DNA of 6,340 bases. Source: Hyphomicrobiales bacterium. GTDB lineage: Bacteria > Pseudomonadota > Alphaproteobacteria > Rhizobiales > Beijerinckiaceae. The notes beneath the pieces were generated by a model. That model was not told the origin of the DNA. It saw nothing but the letters and a program-made list of their open reading frames with translations, and ran no database searches. Shown here piece after piece: positions 1 through 6,340 of the stretch (position 1 is its first letter; each line of letters starts with the position of its first letter). The position numbers were made by a program, and so were the translations under genes. Location of the stretch: the NCBI GenBank assembly GCA_028865375.1, contig JAGWKJ010000147.1, positions 1-6,340 of the forward strand, given 5' to 3'.

Positions 1-677
1 AGCGCGGGCGGCGGCGGCGCGCCAAGCGCCACGACGATTCGGTGCGACGTCGCGCGCGCGCGAAGCGCGGCGGCCAGCGCGCCCTCGCCTTCGGCGGAAA
101 TCCCGTCGGCGAGCCACAGCGCCGACGCGCGCGGCGTCGCGTCGAGGAACGCGGCGACGGCGGCCGCCTGCGCCGACCGCGTCGGCGCATAGGGCCTCGG
201 CTTCGCCGCCGCGATGCGCGCGAGCGCGTCATCCGCCGCGCCCGGCACGGGCGACACGGCGCCGTCGGACGCCAGCACCACCGCGACCGAACGGCCGGAA
301 TCGCCCGCTTGGCGAGCGGCCGTCGAAGCGAACTCGACGCGCGCGCGCCAATCGGGAGCGGCGGCCCAACCGTCGTCGAGGATCAGCAGCAGCGGGCCCG
401 CGCCGGTCTGGATCGGCGCGGCCGGGCGCCACGAAGGGCCCGCCATCGCCAACACGACCGCGGCGGCGACGGCGAGCCGCAGCACCAACAGCCAAGGTGG
501 AGTCCGCGCAGGAGTCTCTTCCTCGCGCTTCAGCCCGAGCAGCAGACGCAACGGCGGAAACGGCGTGCGCGCCGGCGCGGGCGGCGTCACGCGCAGCAGC
601 CACCAGATCGCGGGCAGCAGGAAGAGCCCGAGCAGCGCGACCGGCGCCGCGAACGCGATCGGCGCGCCGAACATCAT
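1..677 (-). CDS. BatA/DUF4159-type membrane protein, N-terminal part (3' end outside window)
   Basis: An open frame runs from ATG at 677 to the left edge without a stop, giving 225 residues of a longer protein. It has two hydrophobic segments, about residues 8-28 (VALLGLFLLPAIWWLL) and 62-80 (WLLVLRLAVAAAVVLAMAG), separated by a basic loop with FPPLRLLLGLKREEETPART. This is the N-terminal double-transmembrane (BatA-like) arrangement seen in DUF4159 proteins of alphaproteobacterial moxR operons, which are often around 900 residues long; the DUF4159 part itself would lie outside the window. Residues about 95-220 resemble a von Willebrand A fold (LLLILDDGWAAA, then VAVVLASDGA), but the metal-binding DxSxS motif is replaced by DDGWA, so metal binding is doubtful. 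The start overlaps the DUF58 stop (ATGATG), and GAGG at 688-685 lies 7 bases upstream, which favours 677 over the next ATG at 674. Function is unknown; an inner-membrane partner of the MoxR and DUF58 proteins is inferred. The membrane domain is clear; the DUF4159 assignment rests on context and overall resemblance. Confidence 0.85.
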   Translation of the reverse strand, partial: MMFGAPIAFAAPVALLGLFLLPAIWWLLRVTPPAPARTPFPPLRLLLGLKREEETPARTPPWLLVLRLAVAAAVVLAMAGPSWRPAAPIQTGAGPLLLILDDGWAAAPDWRARVEFASTAARQAGDSGRSVAVVLASDGAVSPVPGAADDALARIAAAKPRPYAPTRSAQAAAVAAFLDATPRASALWLADGISAEGEGALAAALRARATSHRIVVALGAPPPPA

Positions 678-1585
678 CGCGGCGCCTCGAGGCGCATCCG
701 CAGCGCGAGCAAGGCCTCGGCGGGCGGCCTGTCGGTGCGATGGATCGCGAACGACCAGCCGAGGCGGCGGCATGCATCGCGCAACGCCTCGCGGTGCGCG
801 GCGAGCGCGTCCGCGTAGGCCTCGCGCAAGCCTTCCGCCATGCCGACGCGCAACCGATGCGCCCCGTCCACGTCGGCGAATTCGACGTGGCCGCGATAGG
901 GGAACGTCTCTTCCGCCGGGTCGGCGATCATCAGCAGGTGGCCTCCGGCGCCGGCGGCGGCCAAGCGCGCGATCGACGCGGCGATCGCGGAGGCGTCGGA
1001 GAGGAAATCGCCGATCAGGACGAATTGGGAACGCCGCGCGCCCGGCGCGGAGAGAGGGATTTCCGCCGCCGCGTCGCCGCCGCGCCCGGTCGCGAGCGCG
1101 GCGGCGAAGCGTTCGATCACGTCGCGCGCGGCGACGGGTTTGGTCAGGCCGAGCAGGGACACCCGCTCCCCGCCGCGCACCAGCAAGTCGGCCAGCGCGA
1201 GCCCGATCACGAGCGCGCGCGACACCTTGGCGTGCAACGCCGGCGAGGAAGCGAAATCCATCGATCGCGAGCGGTCGATCCAGAGCGCCACGTCCTGCGC
1301 CGCCTGCCATTCTCGTTCGCGCACGAACAGGCGGTCGGCCCGCGCGGAACGCCGCCAATCGACCGACGCGGCGCTTTCGCCCGCCGCGTGCGGCCTGAAT
1401 TGCCAGAAATCTTCGCCGACGCCCGCGCGCCGTCGACCATGGACGCCGTGCGCGAGCTGCGACGACAGCGCGCGCGCCGACGCCACGATCGACGGCAGCC
1501 TGCGCGCGAGATCGAATGCCGCGGCGCGACTTGCGGCGGGCGCGGCCGCGCGTTCCCCGTCGTCGAGGAGGCGCGCGGATCCCAT
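674..1585 (-). CDS. DUF58 domain protein (VWA-like, MoxR operon partner)
   Basis: This is a 303-residue soluble protein with no signal peptide or membrane segment. Residues about 50-94 carry the DUF58 hallmark: a basic GRRRAGVGEDF stretch, FRPHAAGE, then VDWRRSARADRLFVRERE. Next comes a VWA-like core whose first strand ends in a complete MIDAS motif, IDRSRS (D104, S106, S108). A second acidic site, VLIGDFLSD, is at about 189-197, and the C-terminal part (LREAYADALAAHREALRDACRRLGW) is helical. The length is normal for DUF58 proteins encoded beside moxR. The ATG at 1585 shares its A with the TAA of the upstream ATPase gene (TAATG) and has no strong ribosome site of its own, so it is probably translated by reinitiation. 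An open frame extends upstream to 1795, but that stretch lies inside the ATPase gene and reads as low-complexity Arg/Ala/Gly. The biochemical role of DUF58 is not established; binding a metal-dependent ligand and working with the MoxR ATPase is inferred from the family and the operon. Confidence 0.94.
   Translation of the reverse strand: MGSARLLDDGERAAAPAASRAAAFDLARRLPSIVASARALSSQLAHGVHGRRRAGVGEDFWQFRPHAAGESAASVDWRRSARADRLFVREREWQAAQDVALWIDRSRSMDFASSPALHAKVSRALVIGLALADLLVRGGERVSLLGLTKPVAARDVIERFAAALATGRGGDAAAEIPLSAPGARRSQFVLIGDFLSDASAIAASIARLAAAGAGGHLLMIADPAEETFPYRGHVEFADVDGAHRLRVGMAEGLREAYADALAAHREALRDACRRLGWSFAIHRTDRPPAEALLALRMRLEAPR
685..688 (-). promoter_or_regulatory. Ribosome binding site of the BatA/DUF4159-like gene
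   Basis: GAGG on the minus strand lies inside the last codons of the DUF58 gene, 7 bases before the ATG at 677 and 10 bases before the alternative ATG at 674. It supports 677 as the start and indicates that the third gene can recruit ribosomes itself as well as through coupling. Confidence 0.5.
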
Positions 1586-2592
1586 TACGCGATGTCCGAG
1601 ACGAGGCGCGCGACGACCGCCTCGACAGTCTCTCCGTCGGCCCGCGCGGCGAAACCGAGGGCCATCCGATGCTTCAGCACCGGCGCGGCGAGCGCGGCGA
1701 CATCCGCCTTGGACGGCGCGAGGCGCCCCTCCACGAGCGCGCGCGCGCGGGCGGCGAGCGCCAGGGCCTGCGCGGCGCGAGGCCCCGGTCCCCACGCGAT
1801 CTTGCCCGCCAGCGACGGGTCGCCGCCTTCCGGCCTCGCCTTGCGCACGAGATCGAGGATCGCTTCCACGACGCCCTCGCCGATGGGCATCCGTCGGACC
1901 AGGCGCTGCGCGGCGAGCAGGTCTTCGGGCTCCATCGCGCGTTTGGCGATCGGCGCGGCGTCGCCCGTCGTCTCGATCACGATGCGGCGCTCGGTCGCCC
2001 GATCCGGAAAACCGACGTCGATCCGCATCAGGAACCGGTCGAGCTGGGCCTCGGGAAGCGGGTAGGTGCCTTCCTGCTCCAGCGGATTCTGGGTCGCGAG
2101 CACGTGAAAGGGCCTGGGCAGGTCGTGCCGCGCGCCCGCGATCGTGACGTGGCCTTCCTGCATCGCCTGCAGCAGCGCCGATTGTGTGCGCGGGCTCGCG
2201 CGATTGATCTCGTCGGCCATCAGGAGTTGCGCGAACACGGGGCCGCGCACGAAACGCAAATGCCGCTTGCCGTCGGCCCCTTCGTCGAGGATCTCCGCGC
2301 CGAGGATGTCGGCGGGCATCAGGTCGGGCGTGAATTGGATGCGCCGCGCGTCGAGGCCGAGCGCGACGCCGAGCGTTTCGACCAGCCGCGTCTTGGCGAG
2401 ACCCGGCACGCCGACGAGCAAGGCGTGCCCGCCGGCGAGCAACGTGGTCAGCGCGAGATCGACCGTCGTCGCCTGCCCGAACACCACGGCGCCGACGGCG
2501 GAACGAACCGCCGCCAGACGTTCCAAGGCGGCTTCGGCGAGGCGCGCGACGTCGGACGATTCGGCGAGCGAAACTGGATCGACTGACGACAT
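1585..2592 (-). CDS. MoxR-family AAA+ ATPase
   Basis: This 335-residue cytoplasmic ATPase matches the usual MoxR length. In order it shows Walker A GVPGLAKT (61-68), the MoxR-type stretch IQFTPDLMPADILGAE (85-100), Walker B LLMADE (123-128) followed by INRASPRTQSALLQAMQEG, sensor 1 ATQNP (166-170), the arginine-finger segment LDRFLM (R186), and a sensor-2-like GPGPRA (268-273). All the residues needed for ATP binding and hydrolysis appear to be present. The frame is open upstream to an ATG at 2676, but I chose the ATG at 2592 because GAGGGAG (2602-2596) sits just before it and the upstream 28 residues are Arg/Ala-rich and not family-like. It is the first gene of an operon with the DUF58 and BatA/DUF4159-like genes. 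MoxR proteins are thought to act as chaperones that remodel or insert cofactors into VWA-domain partners; the target here is unknown. Confidence 0.95.
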   Translation of the reverse strand: MSSVDPVSLAESSDVARLAEAALERLAAVRSAVGAVVFGQATTVDLALTTLLAGGHALLVGVPGLAKTRLVETLGVALGLDARRIQFTPDLMPADILGAEILDEGADGKRHLRFVRGPVFAQLLMADEINRASPRTQSALLQAMQEGHVTIAGARHDLPRPFHVLATQNPLEQEGTYPLPEAQLDRFLMRIDVGFPDRATERRIVIETTGDAAPIAKRAMEPEDLLAAQRLVRRMPIGEGVVEAILDLVRKARPEGGDPSLAGKIAWGPGPRAAQALALAARARALVEGRLAPSKADVAALAAPVLKHRMALGFAARADGETVEAVVARLVSDIA

Positions 2593-2595
2593 GGG

Positions 2596-2602
2596 CTCCC
2601 TC
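2596..2602 (-). promoter_or_regulatory. Ribosome binding site of the MoxR ATPase gene
   Basis: Read on the minus strand, GAGGGAG lies immediately upstream of the ATG at 2592. The GAGG core is 6 bases from the start codon, which is near optimal spacing. This decides the start in favour of 2592 over the upstream in-frame ATG at 2676. Confidence 0.65.
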
Positions 2603-2631
2603 GGTCTTCCCGCGCGGGCGGCTGCGTCCCC

Positions 2632-2660
2632 GTTAGAGCACGATTGGGGCCGAATGGCAG
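2632..2660 (-). promoter_or_regulatory. Possible sigma-70-type promoter for the MoxR operon
   Basis: On the minus strand, CTGCCA and TCTAAC are separated by 17 bases and lie about 40 bases before the ATPase start codon. Each hexamer matches 4 of 6 consensus positions. In such G+C-rich DNA an A/T-containing -10 box at the right distance is suggestive, but a match of this quality can arise by chance. Confidence 0.2.
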
Positions 2661-2711
2661 CGCGGCGCTCCGTCAAGAACGTAGGGAGAACGGATGGCGG
2701 TTCCGATTGTG

Positions 2712-2738
2712 CGGACCGTCCGCTTCGGATAGGGTCCG
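2712..2738. repeat. Nested inverted repeat upstream of purC
   Basis: Outer arms CGGACC (2712-2717) and GGTCCG (2733-2738) enclose inner arms TCCG (2719-2722) and CGGA (2726-2729) with a 3-base loop. The whole could fold as one interrupted hairpin, or act as a dyad operator. It lies about 95 bases before the purC start, so it may be in the promoter or the leader RNA. No known riboswitch is recognised. The pairing is seen directly; its function is not known. Confidence 0.35.
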
Positions 2739-2831
2739 TCCGTCGTCGAGCTTGGCCCTCGAACCGCTTGGGCCATTTCCTTCATCGCTTCCCGTCCGCG
2801 GGCGGCGCCAAATCGGAGCCCCGGCGACCCA

Positions 2832-3626
2832 ATGGATTTCCTCAAGCCACGGTTGATCCCCATGAACCGTCGTCGTCGCATCTACGAAGGCAAGGCGAAG
2901 GTCCTGTACGAAGGGCCGGAAGCGGGAACGCTCATCCAGCATTTCAAGGACGACGCCACCGCGTTCAACGCCAAGAAGCACGAGGTGATCGACGGCAAGG
3001 GCGTGCTGAACAACCGCATCAGCGAGTTCCTGTTCACGCACCTGAACAACATCGGCGTTCCCACCCATTTCATCCGCCGGCTGAACATGCGCGAGCAGCT
3101 GATCCGCGAGGTCGAGATCATCCCGCTCGAGGTCGTCGTGCGAAACGTCGCGGCGGGATCGCTGGCGACGCGGCTCGGTCTCGAGGAAGGTACGCAGCTG
3201 CCGCGCTCGATCATCGAGTTCTATTACAAGAACGATGCGCTCAACGACCCCATGGTCTCAGAGGAACACATCACGGCCTTCGGCTGGGCGACCCCCCAGG
3301 AGATCGACGACATCATGGCGCTCGCCATCCGCGTCAACGACTTCCTCGCCGGCCTGTTCCTCGGCGTCGGCATCCGGTTGGTCGACTTCAAGATGGAGAC
3401 CGGCCGCCTCTGGGAAGGCGACATGATGCGCATCGTCGTCGCCGACGAGATCAGTCCCGATTCGTGCCGCCTATGGGATCTCAAGTCCAACGACAAGCTC
3501 GACAAGGACCGCTTCCGCCGCGACATGGGCGGCCTCGTGGAGGCGTATGCGGAGGTCGCGCGCCGGCTCGGGATAATGCAGGAAAACGAGCCCACGCCGT
3601 CGTCGGGCCCCAAGCTCGTGCAGTGA
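2832..3626 (+). CDS. purC: Phosphoribosylaminoimidazole-succinocarboxamide synthase (SAICAR synthetase)
   Basis: PurC joins CAIR with L-aspartate using ATP to form SAICAR, a step of de novo purine synthesis in the cytoplasm. The 264-residue product has the glycine-rich ATP-binding start [16 protein letters not shown] (13-28), family signature 1 [15 protein letters not shown] (96-110), signature 2 LVDFKMETG (183-191) and [12 protein letters not shown] (205-216). The threonine in DFKMETG is where a hydrophobic residue or cysteine is more usual. The conserved family homology begins near residue 11 (MNRRRR), so the ATG at 2862 is a real alternative start, giving 254 residues. The ATG at 2832 has GGAG (2815-2818) 13 bases upstream, rather far, while the ATG at 2862 has no recognisable ribosome site. 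The C-terminal tail after about residue 250 is not conserved. The gene stands alone: purS and purQ, which often follow it in alphaproteobacteria, are absent, and the next gene is the convergent glnD. Confidence 0.98.
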   Translation: MDFLKPRLIPMNRRRRIYEGKAKVLYEGPEAGTLIQHFKDDATAFNAKKHEVIDGKGVLNNRISEFLFTHLNNIGVPTHFIRRLNMREQLIREVEIIPLEVVVRNVAAGSLATRLGLEEGTQLPRSIIEFYYKNDALNDPMVSEEHITAFGWATPQEIDDIMALAIRVNDFLAGLFLGVGIRLVDFKMETGRLWEGDMMRIVVADEISPDSCRLWDLKSNDKLDKDRFRRDMGGLVEAYAEVARRLGIMQENEPTPSSGPKLVQ

Positions 3627-3632
3627 CCGGCG

Positions 3633-3653
3633 GGCCGGCCCCTCAGGCCGGCC
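3633..3653. terminator. Terminator-like hairpin shared by purC and glnD
   Basis: GGCCGGCC (3633-3640) and GGCCGGCC (3646-3653) form a perfect, self-complementary 8-bp stem around a 5-base loop, CCTCA. It lies 6 bases after the purC stop, and the glnD stop codon is in its loop, so it could stop transcription from both sides. Neither strand has a clear run of T after the stem, so it is not a textbook intrinsic terminator. It may instead pause polymerase or protect the 3' ends. Confidence 0.5.
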
Positions 3654-6340
3654 GCGGCTTGCCTTCCAGTGCCCCCAGCAGCGCGCGCCTAATCGCGGAG
3701 CGCCGTTGCTCGGAGGCGATCTTCGCCCCCGTCAGGTCCGTGACGTAGAAAACGTCGACCACCTTCTCGCCGAAGGTGGCGACGTGCGCCGAGGCGATGT
3801 TGAGGTTGAGGTCGGACAACGCGCGCGTCAGGGCGTGCAACAGGCCGACCCGGTCGAGTCCCGAGACCTCGATCACGGTGTGGCTGCGCGACAGCGCGTC
3901 GTCGAACATGACCTCGGACGCGACCCGGAACTCCGGCGTGGCGGCGGCGCGGTGCGGCTCGCGCGCCGCCAGCGCGACGCCGACCCTGATGTCGCCGCGC
4001 AGCGACTTGCCGATCGCGTCGGCGACCCGGCCGGCGCGTCGCAGTTCGTCCGCGTCCGTCTCGAACGCGCGCGCGAGGAATATGGCGTCGAGCGCCAGCC
4101 CGTCCGTCGTGGTGAAGATCTGCGCGTCCACGATGTTGCCGCCGGCCGCCGCGCAGGCGCCGGCGACGGTCGACAGCAGCCGGGGATGGTCGGGGGCGAC
4201 GACCGTGACCTCGGTGTAGCCGCGGAAACGGTCGGTCGAGACCGCGGTGACGAGCGCTTCGCCGCCCTCGGCGCGCGCGCGCAGCAACTTGGCGTGCGCG
4301 ACCTTCCGTTCGACGTCGACCCGCAGCCAATAGGGCGCGCGATGCCGCCTTGCATAGGCGTCGAATTCGTCGTCGCTCCAGCCCGGCAGGCGGGCCCTGA
4401 GCGCGGCCTGGGCGGAGGCCACCTTCGCGTCGCGGTCGATCGCCGAATGTCCGCCGGCGAGATGCGGCTCGGTCTCCCAATAGAGCGTGCGCAGCAGCTG
4501 GCCTTTCCAGCCGTTCCAGACGCCCGGTCCGACCGCGCGAATGTCGGCGACCGTCAGCAACAGAAGCAGCTTCAACCGCTCCGGGCTCTGCACGAGCCGC
4601 GCGAAGGCTTCGATCGTGGCCGGATCCGACAGGTCCCGGGTCTGCGCGATCGTCGACATGTGGAGGTGGTGTTCGACGAGCCACGCCGCGGTCGCGGTTT
4701 CGCGCGCGTCGAGGCCGAGCCTGGGCCCGAGCTCGCGGACGATCCGCGCGCCGGCGATCGAATGGTCCTCCGGACGGCCCTTTGCGACGTCGTGCAGGAA
4801 GGTCGCGACGTAAAGCGCGCGCCGATTGGAGATCGTCGGAAATATCTCGGTGGCGACCGGATGTTCGTCGCGCAGGCCTTGAGCCTCCATGTCGGCCAGC
4901 GCGCCGACCGAACGCAACAGGTGCTCGTCCACCGTGTAATGGTGATAGAGGCTGAACTGCATCATCGCGACGACGCGGCCGAACTCGGGGATGAAACGGC
5001 CGAGCACGCCCGCTTCGTTCATGCGCCGCAGCACCGTTTCGGGCGACGGCCGCGACGTCAGGATCTCGAGGAACAGGCGATTGGCCTCGGGGTCCGCGCG
5101 CGTCTCCCTGCCGATCGACCGCAGCGACAGGCTCACCGCGCGCGTCGCGTCGGGATGCAGCGCCAGGCCGCTGCGCTGCGCCGCCCAGAAAATCCGCACC
5201 AGGTTCACCGGGTCGCGCGCGAAGGCGTCCGGCCGCGCCAAGGCGATGCGGCCGTTCTCGATGGCGAAATCGCCCGCCCCTTCCACGAGCTTTGGCCGGC
5301 GCAACCGCTTGACGAAACGGTCGAGCGCGGCCTTCGGCTTGGCGTGGCGCGCTTCCAGCGCGGCGCAGACGATGTTGGTCAGGTCGCCGACGTCCTTGGC
5401 CACGAGGAAATAGTGTTTCATGAACCGCTCGACGGCGGACATGCCACCGCGGTCGCGGTAGCCGAGCGCGGCGGCGATGCCGGGCTGGCGTTCGAAGCTG
5501 AGCCTCTCCTCCGCGCGGCCCGCTTGGAAGTGCAGGTGGCAGCGCACGCTCCACAGGAATTCCTCGCAGCGCCGGAAGGTCGCCGCCTCGCGCCGCGTGA
5601 AAAGTCCGGCGGCGACGAAATCCGCCACCTCGCGGGCGCGGCAGACGTATTGCGCGATCCAGAACAGGGTGTTGAGGTCGCGAAGCCCGCCCTTGCCCTC
5701 CTTGACGTTGGGCTCGACGACATAGCGAGCGGCGCCGGCCTTCGAGAGGCGCTGGTCGCGCTCGGCGAGCTTGGCGGCGACGAATTCGCGCGGACCGGCC
5801 GCCACCACCTTGTCGTCGAAGTCCTTCCGCAACCGCTCGAACAAGGCGCCGTCGCCGTCGATCCGCCGCGCTTCGAGGAGCGTCGTGCGGATCGTCATGT
5901 CGGCCTGCGCTTGGTCGAGGCATTCCTCGACGGTCCGCGTCGCGTGCCCGACTTTCAGCTTCAGGTCCCAGAGGAGGTAGAGAGCGGCTTCGACGGCCTT
6001 CTCGATCCGCGCGCGGCCCGCGTCCGGGGTCAGGAACAACAGGTCGACGTCGGAGCCCGGCGCCATCAGTCCGCGCCCGTATCCGCCGACCGCGACGCTC
6101 GACATCCGCGCCAGTTCGTCGGGCGCGACGCCCGCGAGGCGGGAGGCCGCGCGCACGACCGCTTGGGTCACGTCGTCCTGCGACGCGGACAGCGCGCGCG
6201 CGCAATCGACGCCCCGGCCGCCTGCCTCGAGCGCGGCGCGCGCCGCGGCATGGCCTTCGTCGAGCGACCGTCGGCAGGCGTCCATGCTCGCCGCGCGCAA
6301 CGTCTCGCCGGCCGCGCCCGATTCGAGCGCGGCGGCGACC
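3643..6340 (-). CDS. glnD: Bifunctional PII uridylyltransferase / uridylyl-removing enzyme (5' end outside window)
   Basis: GlnD senses glutamine and adds UMP to, or removes it from, the PII proteins (GlnB/GlnK), thereby controlling glutamine synthetase and nitrogen genes. Numbering from the TTG at 6300, the nucleotidyltransferase motif GGYGRGLMAPGSDVD is at 72-86, with catalytic aspartates D84 and D86. The conserved block EPNVKEGKGGLRDLN follows at 196-210. The HD-type uridylyl-removing domain spans about 455-590 (HHYTVDEH, FLHDVAKG with H503 and D504, then VEHHLH). Two ACT glutamine-sensing domains follow, at about 697-775 (VVAPDHPRLLSTVAGACAAAGGN) and 808-885 (EVSGLDRVGLLHALTRALSD). All domains are intact. 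The frame remains open from 6300 to the window edge with no start codon, and neither the TTG at 6300 nor the ATG at 6285 has a good ribosome site. Family members are usually somewhat longer than the 898 residues visible here, so the true start probably lies beyond 6340. The gene ends 16 bases from purC, facing it. Confidence 0.97.
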   Translation of the reverse strand, partial: VAAALESGAAGETLRAASMDACRRSLDEGHAAARAALEAGGRGVDCARALSASQDDVTQAVVRAASRLAGVAPDELARMSSVAVGGYGRGLMAPGSDVDLLFLTPDAGRARIEKAVEAALYLLWDLKLKVGHATRTVEECLDQAQADMTIRTTLLEARRIDGDGALFERLRKDFDDKVVAAGPREFVAAKLAERDQRLSKAGAARYVVEPNVKEGKGGLRDLNTLFWIAQYVCRAREVADFVAAGLFTRREAATFRRCEEFLWSVRCHLHFQAGRAEERLSFERQPGIAAALGYRDRGGMSAVERFMKHYFLVAKDVGDLTNIVCAALEARHAKPKAALDRFVKRLRRPKLVEGAGDFAIENGRIALARPDAFARDPVNLVRIFWAAQRSGLALHPDATRAVSLSLRSIGRETRADPEANRLFLEILTSRPSPETVLRRMNEAGVLGRFIPEFGRVVAMMQFSLYHHYTVDEHLLRSVGALADMEAQGLRDEHPVATEIFPTISNRRALYVATFLHDVAKGRPEDHSIAGARIVRELGPRLGLDARETATAAWLVEHHLHMSTIAQTRDLSDPATIEAFARLVQSPERLKLLLLLTVADIRAVGPGVWNGWKGQLLRTLYWETEPHLAGGHSAIDRDAKVASAQAALRARLPGWSDDEFDAYARRHRAPYWLRVDVERKVAHAKLLRARAEGGEALVTAVSTDRFRGYTEVTVVAPDHPRLLSTVAGACAAAGGNIVDAQIFTTTDGLALDAIFLARAFETDADELRRAGRVADAIGKSLRGDIRVGVALAAREPHRAAATPEFRVASEVMFDDALSRSHTVIEVSGLDRVGLLHALTRALSDLNLNIASAHVATFGEKVVDVFYVTDLTGAKIASEQRRSAIRRALLGALEGKPRPA

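Larger units (their letters stand above)
2593..2831. promoter_or_regulatory. Divergent intergenic region between the MoxR operon and purC
   Basis: These 239 bases separate two divergent genes and should hold both promoters. I see no convincing gene here; short open frames on both strands have low-complexity translations. For the leftward operon, the best sigma-70-like pair I can find is CTGCCA (2660-2655) and TCTAAC (2637-2632), spaced 17 bases apart, each matching the consensus at 4 of 6 positions. A stand-alone TTGACG (2676-2671) has no good partner. For purC, TTGTGC (2707-2712) and TAGGGT (2730-2735) are spaced 17 bases apart but match at only 3 of 6 positions each. These promoter readings are tentative; that the region is regulatory follows from the gene layout. 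Confidence 0.45.

Noticed and set aside
49..62. Alternating CG tracts such as the one near the left edge
   Set aside because: Short runs of this kind recur throughout the window and are explained by Arg/Ala codons in very G+C-rich genes.
1586..1795. Upstream extension of the DUF58 gene to an ATG at 1795
   Set aside because: It would add 70 low-complexity residues inside the ATPase gene; the TAATG junction at 1587-1583 gives a start that fits the family length.
42..2586. Long plus-strand open frames (42-818, 214-1398, 497-2065, 1140-2147, 1516-2586) opposite the MoxR operon
   Set aside because: Their translations are Arg/Ala/Pro/Ser-rich low complexity with no recognisable domain, and they lie antisense to genes with clear motifs. 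They are typical shadows of G+C-rich coding DNA.
2633..2881. Small open frames in the intergenic region (2633-2881 and 2673-3068 minus, 2644-2856 plus)
   Set aside because: They have no convincing ribosome site or recognisable product, and they overlap the likely promoters or purC.
2144..3748. A 534-codon plus-strand frame spanning the intergenic region and purC
   Set aside because: It overlaps purC in another frame and the MoxR gene antisense, and its product is low complexity without family resemblance.
3689..6205. An 838-codon minus-strand open frame overlapping glnD in another frame
   Set aside because: Its translation is dominated by arginine, alanine and glycine with no motif, whereas the glnD frame carries every expected domain. 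It is a frame-shifted shadow, not an overlapping gene.

Overview
The window is strongly G+C-rich, with G or C at most third codon positions, and its proteins are alphaproteobacterial in character. PurC carries the alphaproteobacterial form of the enzyme ([14 protein letters not shown]..., [15 protein letters not shown]), and GlnD is the four-domain proteobacterial PII uridylyltransferase. I would place it as a chromosomal segment of an alphaproteobacterium, perhaps Rhodospirillales-like. The genus cannot be read from this sequence. There are no tRNA or rRNA genes, mobile elements or CRISPR arrays.

Layout. Positions 1-2592, minus strand, hold a compact three-gene operon read right to left: a MoxR-family AAA+ ATPase (2592-1585), a DUF58 protein with a von Willebrand A-like MIDAS motif (1585-674), and the start of a BatA/DUF4159-type membrane protein (677 to beyond the left edge). 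Both junctions overlap (TAATG and ATGATG), which suggests translational coupling. Positions 2593-2831 are a divergent intergenic region that should carry promoters for the operon on the left and purC on the right. It contains a nested inverted repeat. Positions 2832-3626, plus strand, are purC. Positions 3643-6340, minus strand, are glnD, convergent with purC and still open at the right edge, so its N-terminus is missing. The two stop codons are separated by only 16 bases, and a perfect 8-bp GC hairpin there could serve as a shared terminator.

How the genes relate. MoxR, DUF58 and DUF4159/BatA-like proteins are a recurring, poorly characterised set in proteobacteria. The AAA+ ATPase probably acts as a chaperone-like partner of the VWA/DUF58 and membrane proteins, in cell-envelope or stress functions. 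purC (purine synthesis) and glnD (nitrogen-status signalling) are core metabolic genes. Their adjacency here looks positional rather than operonic because they are convergent. No clearly new system is visible. The least understood part is the MoxR operon, which continues off the left edge.
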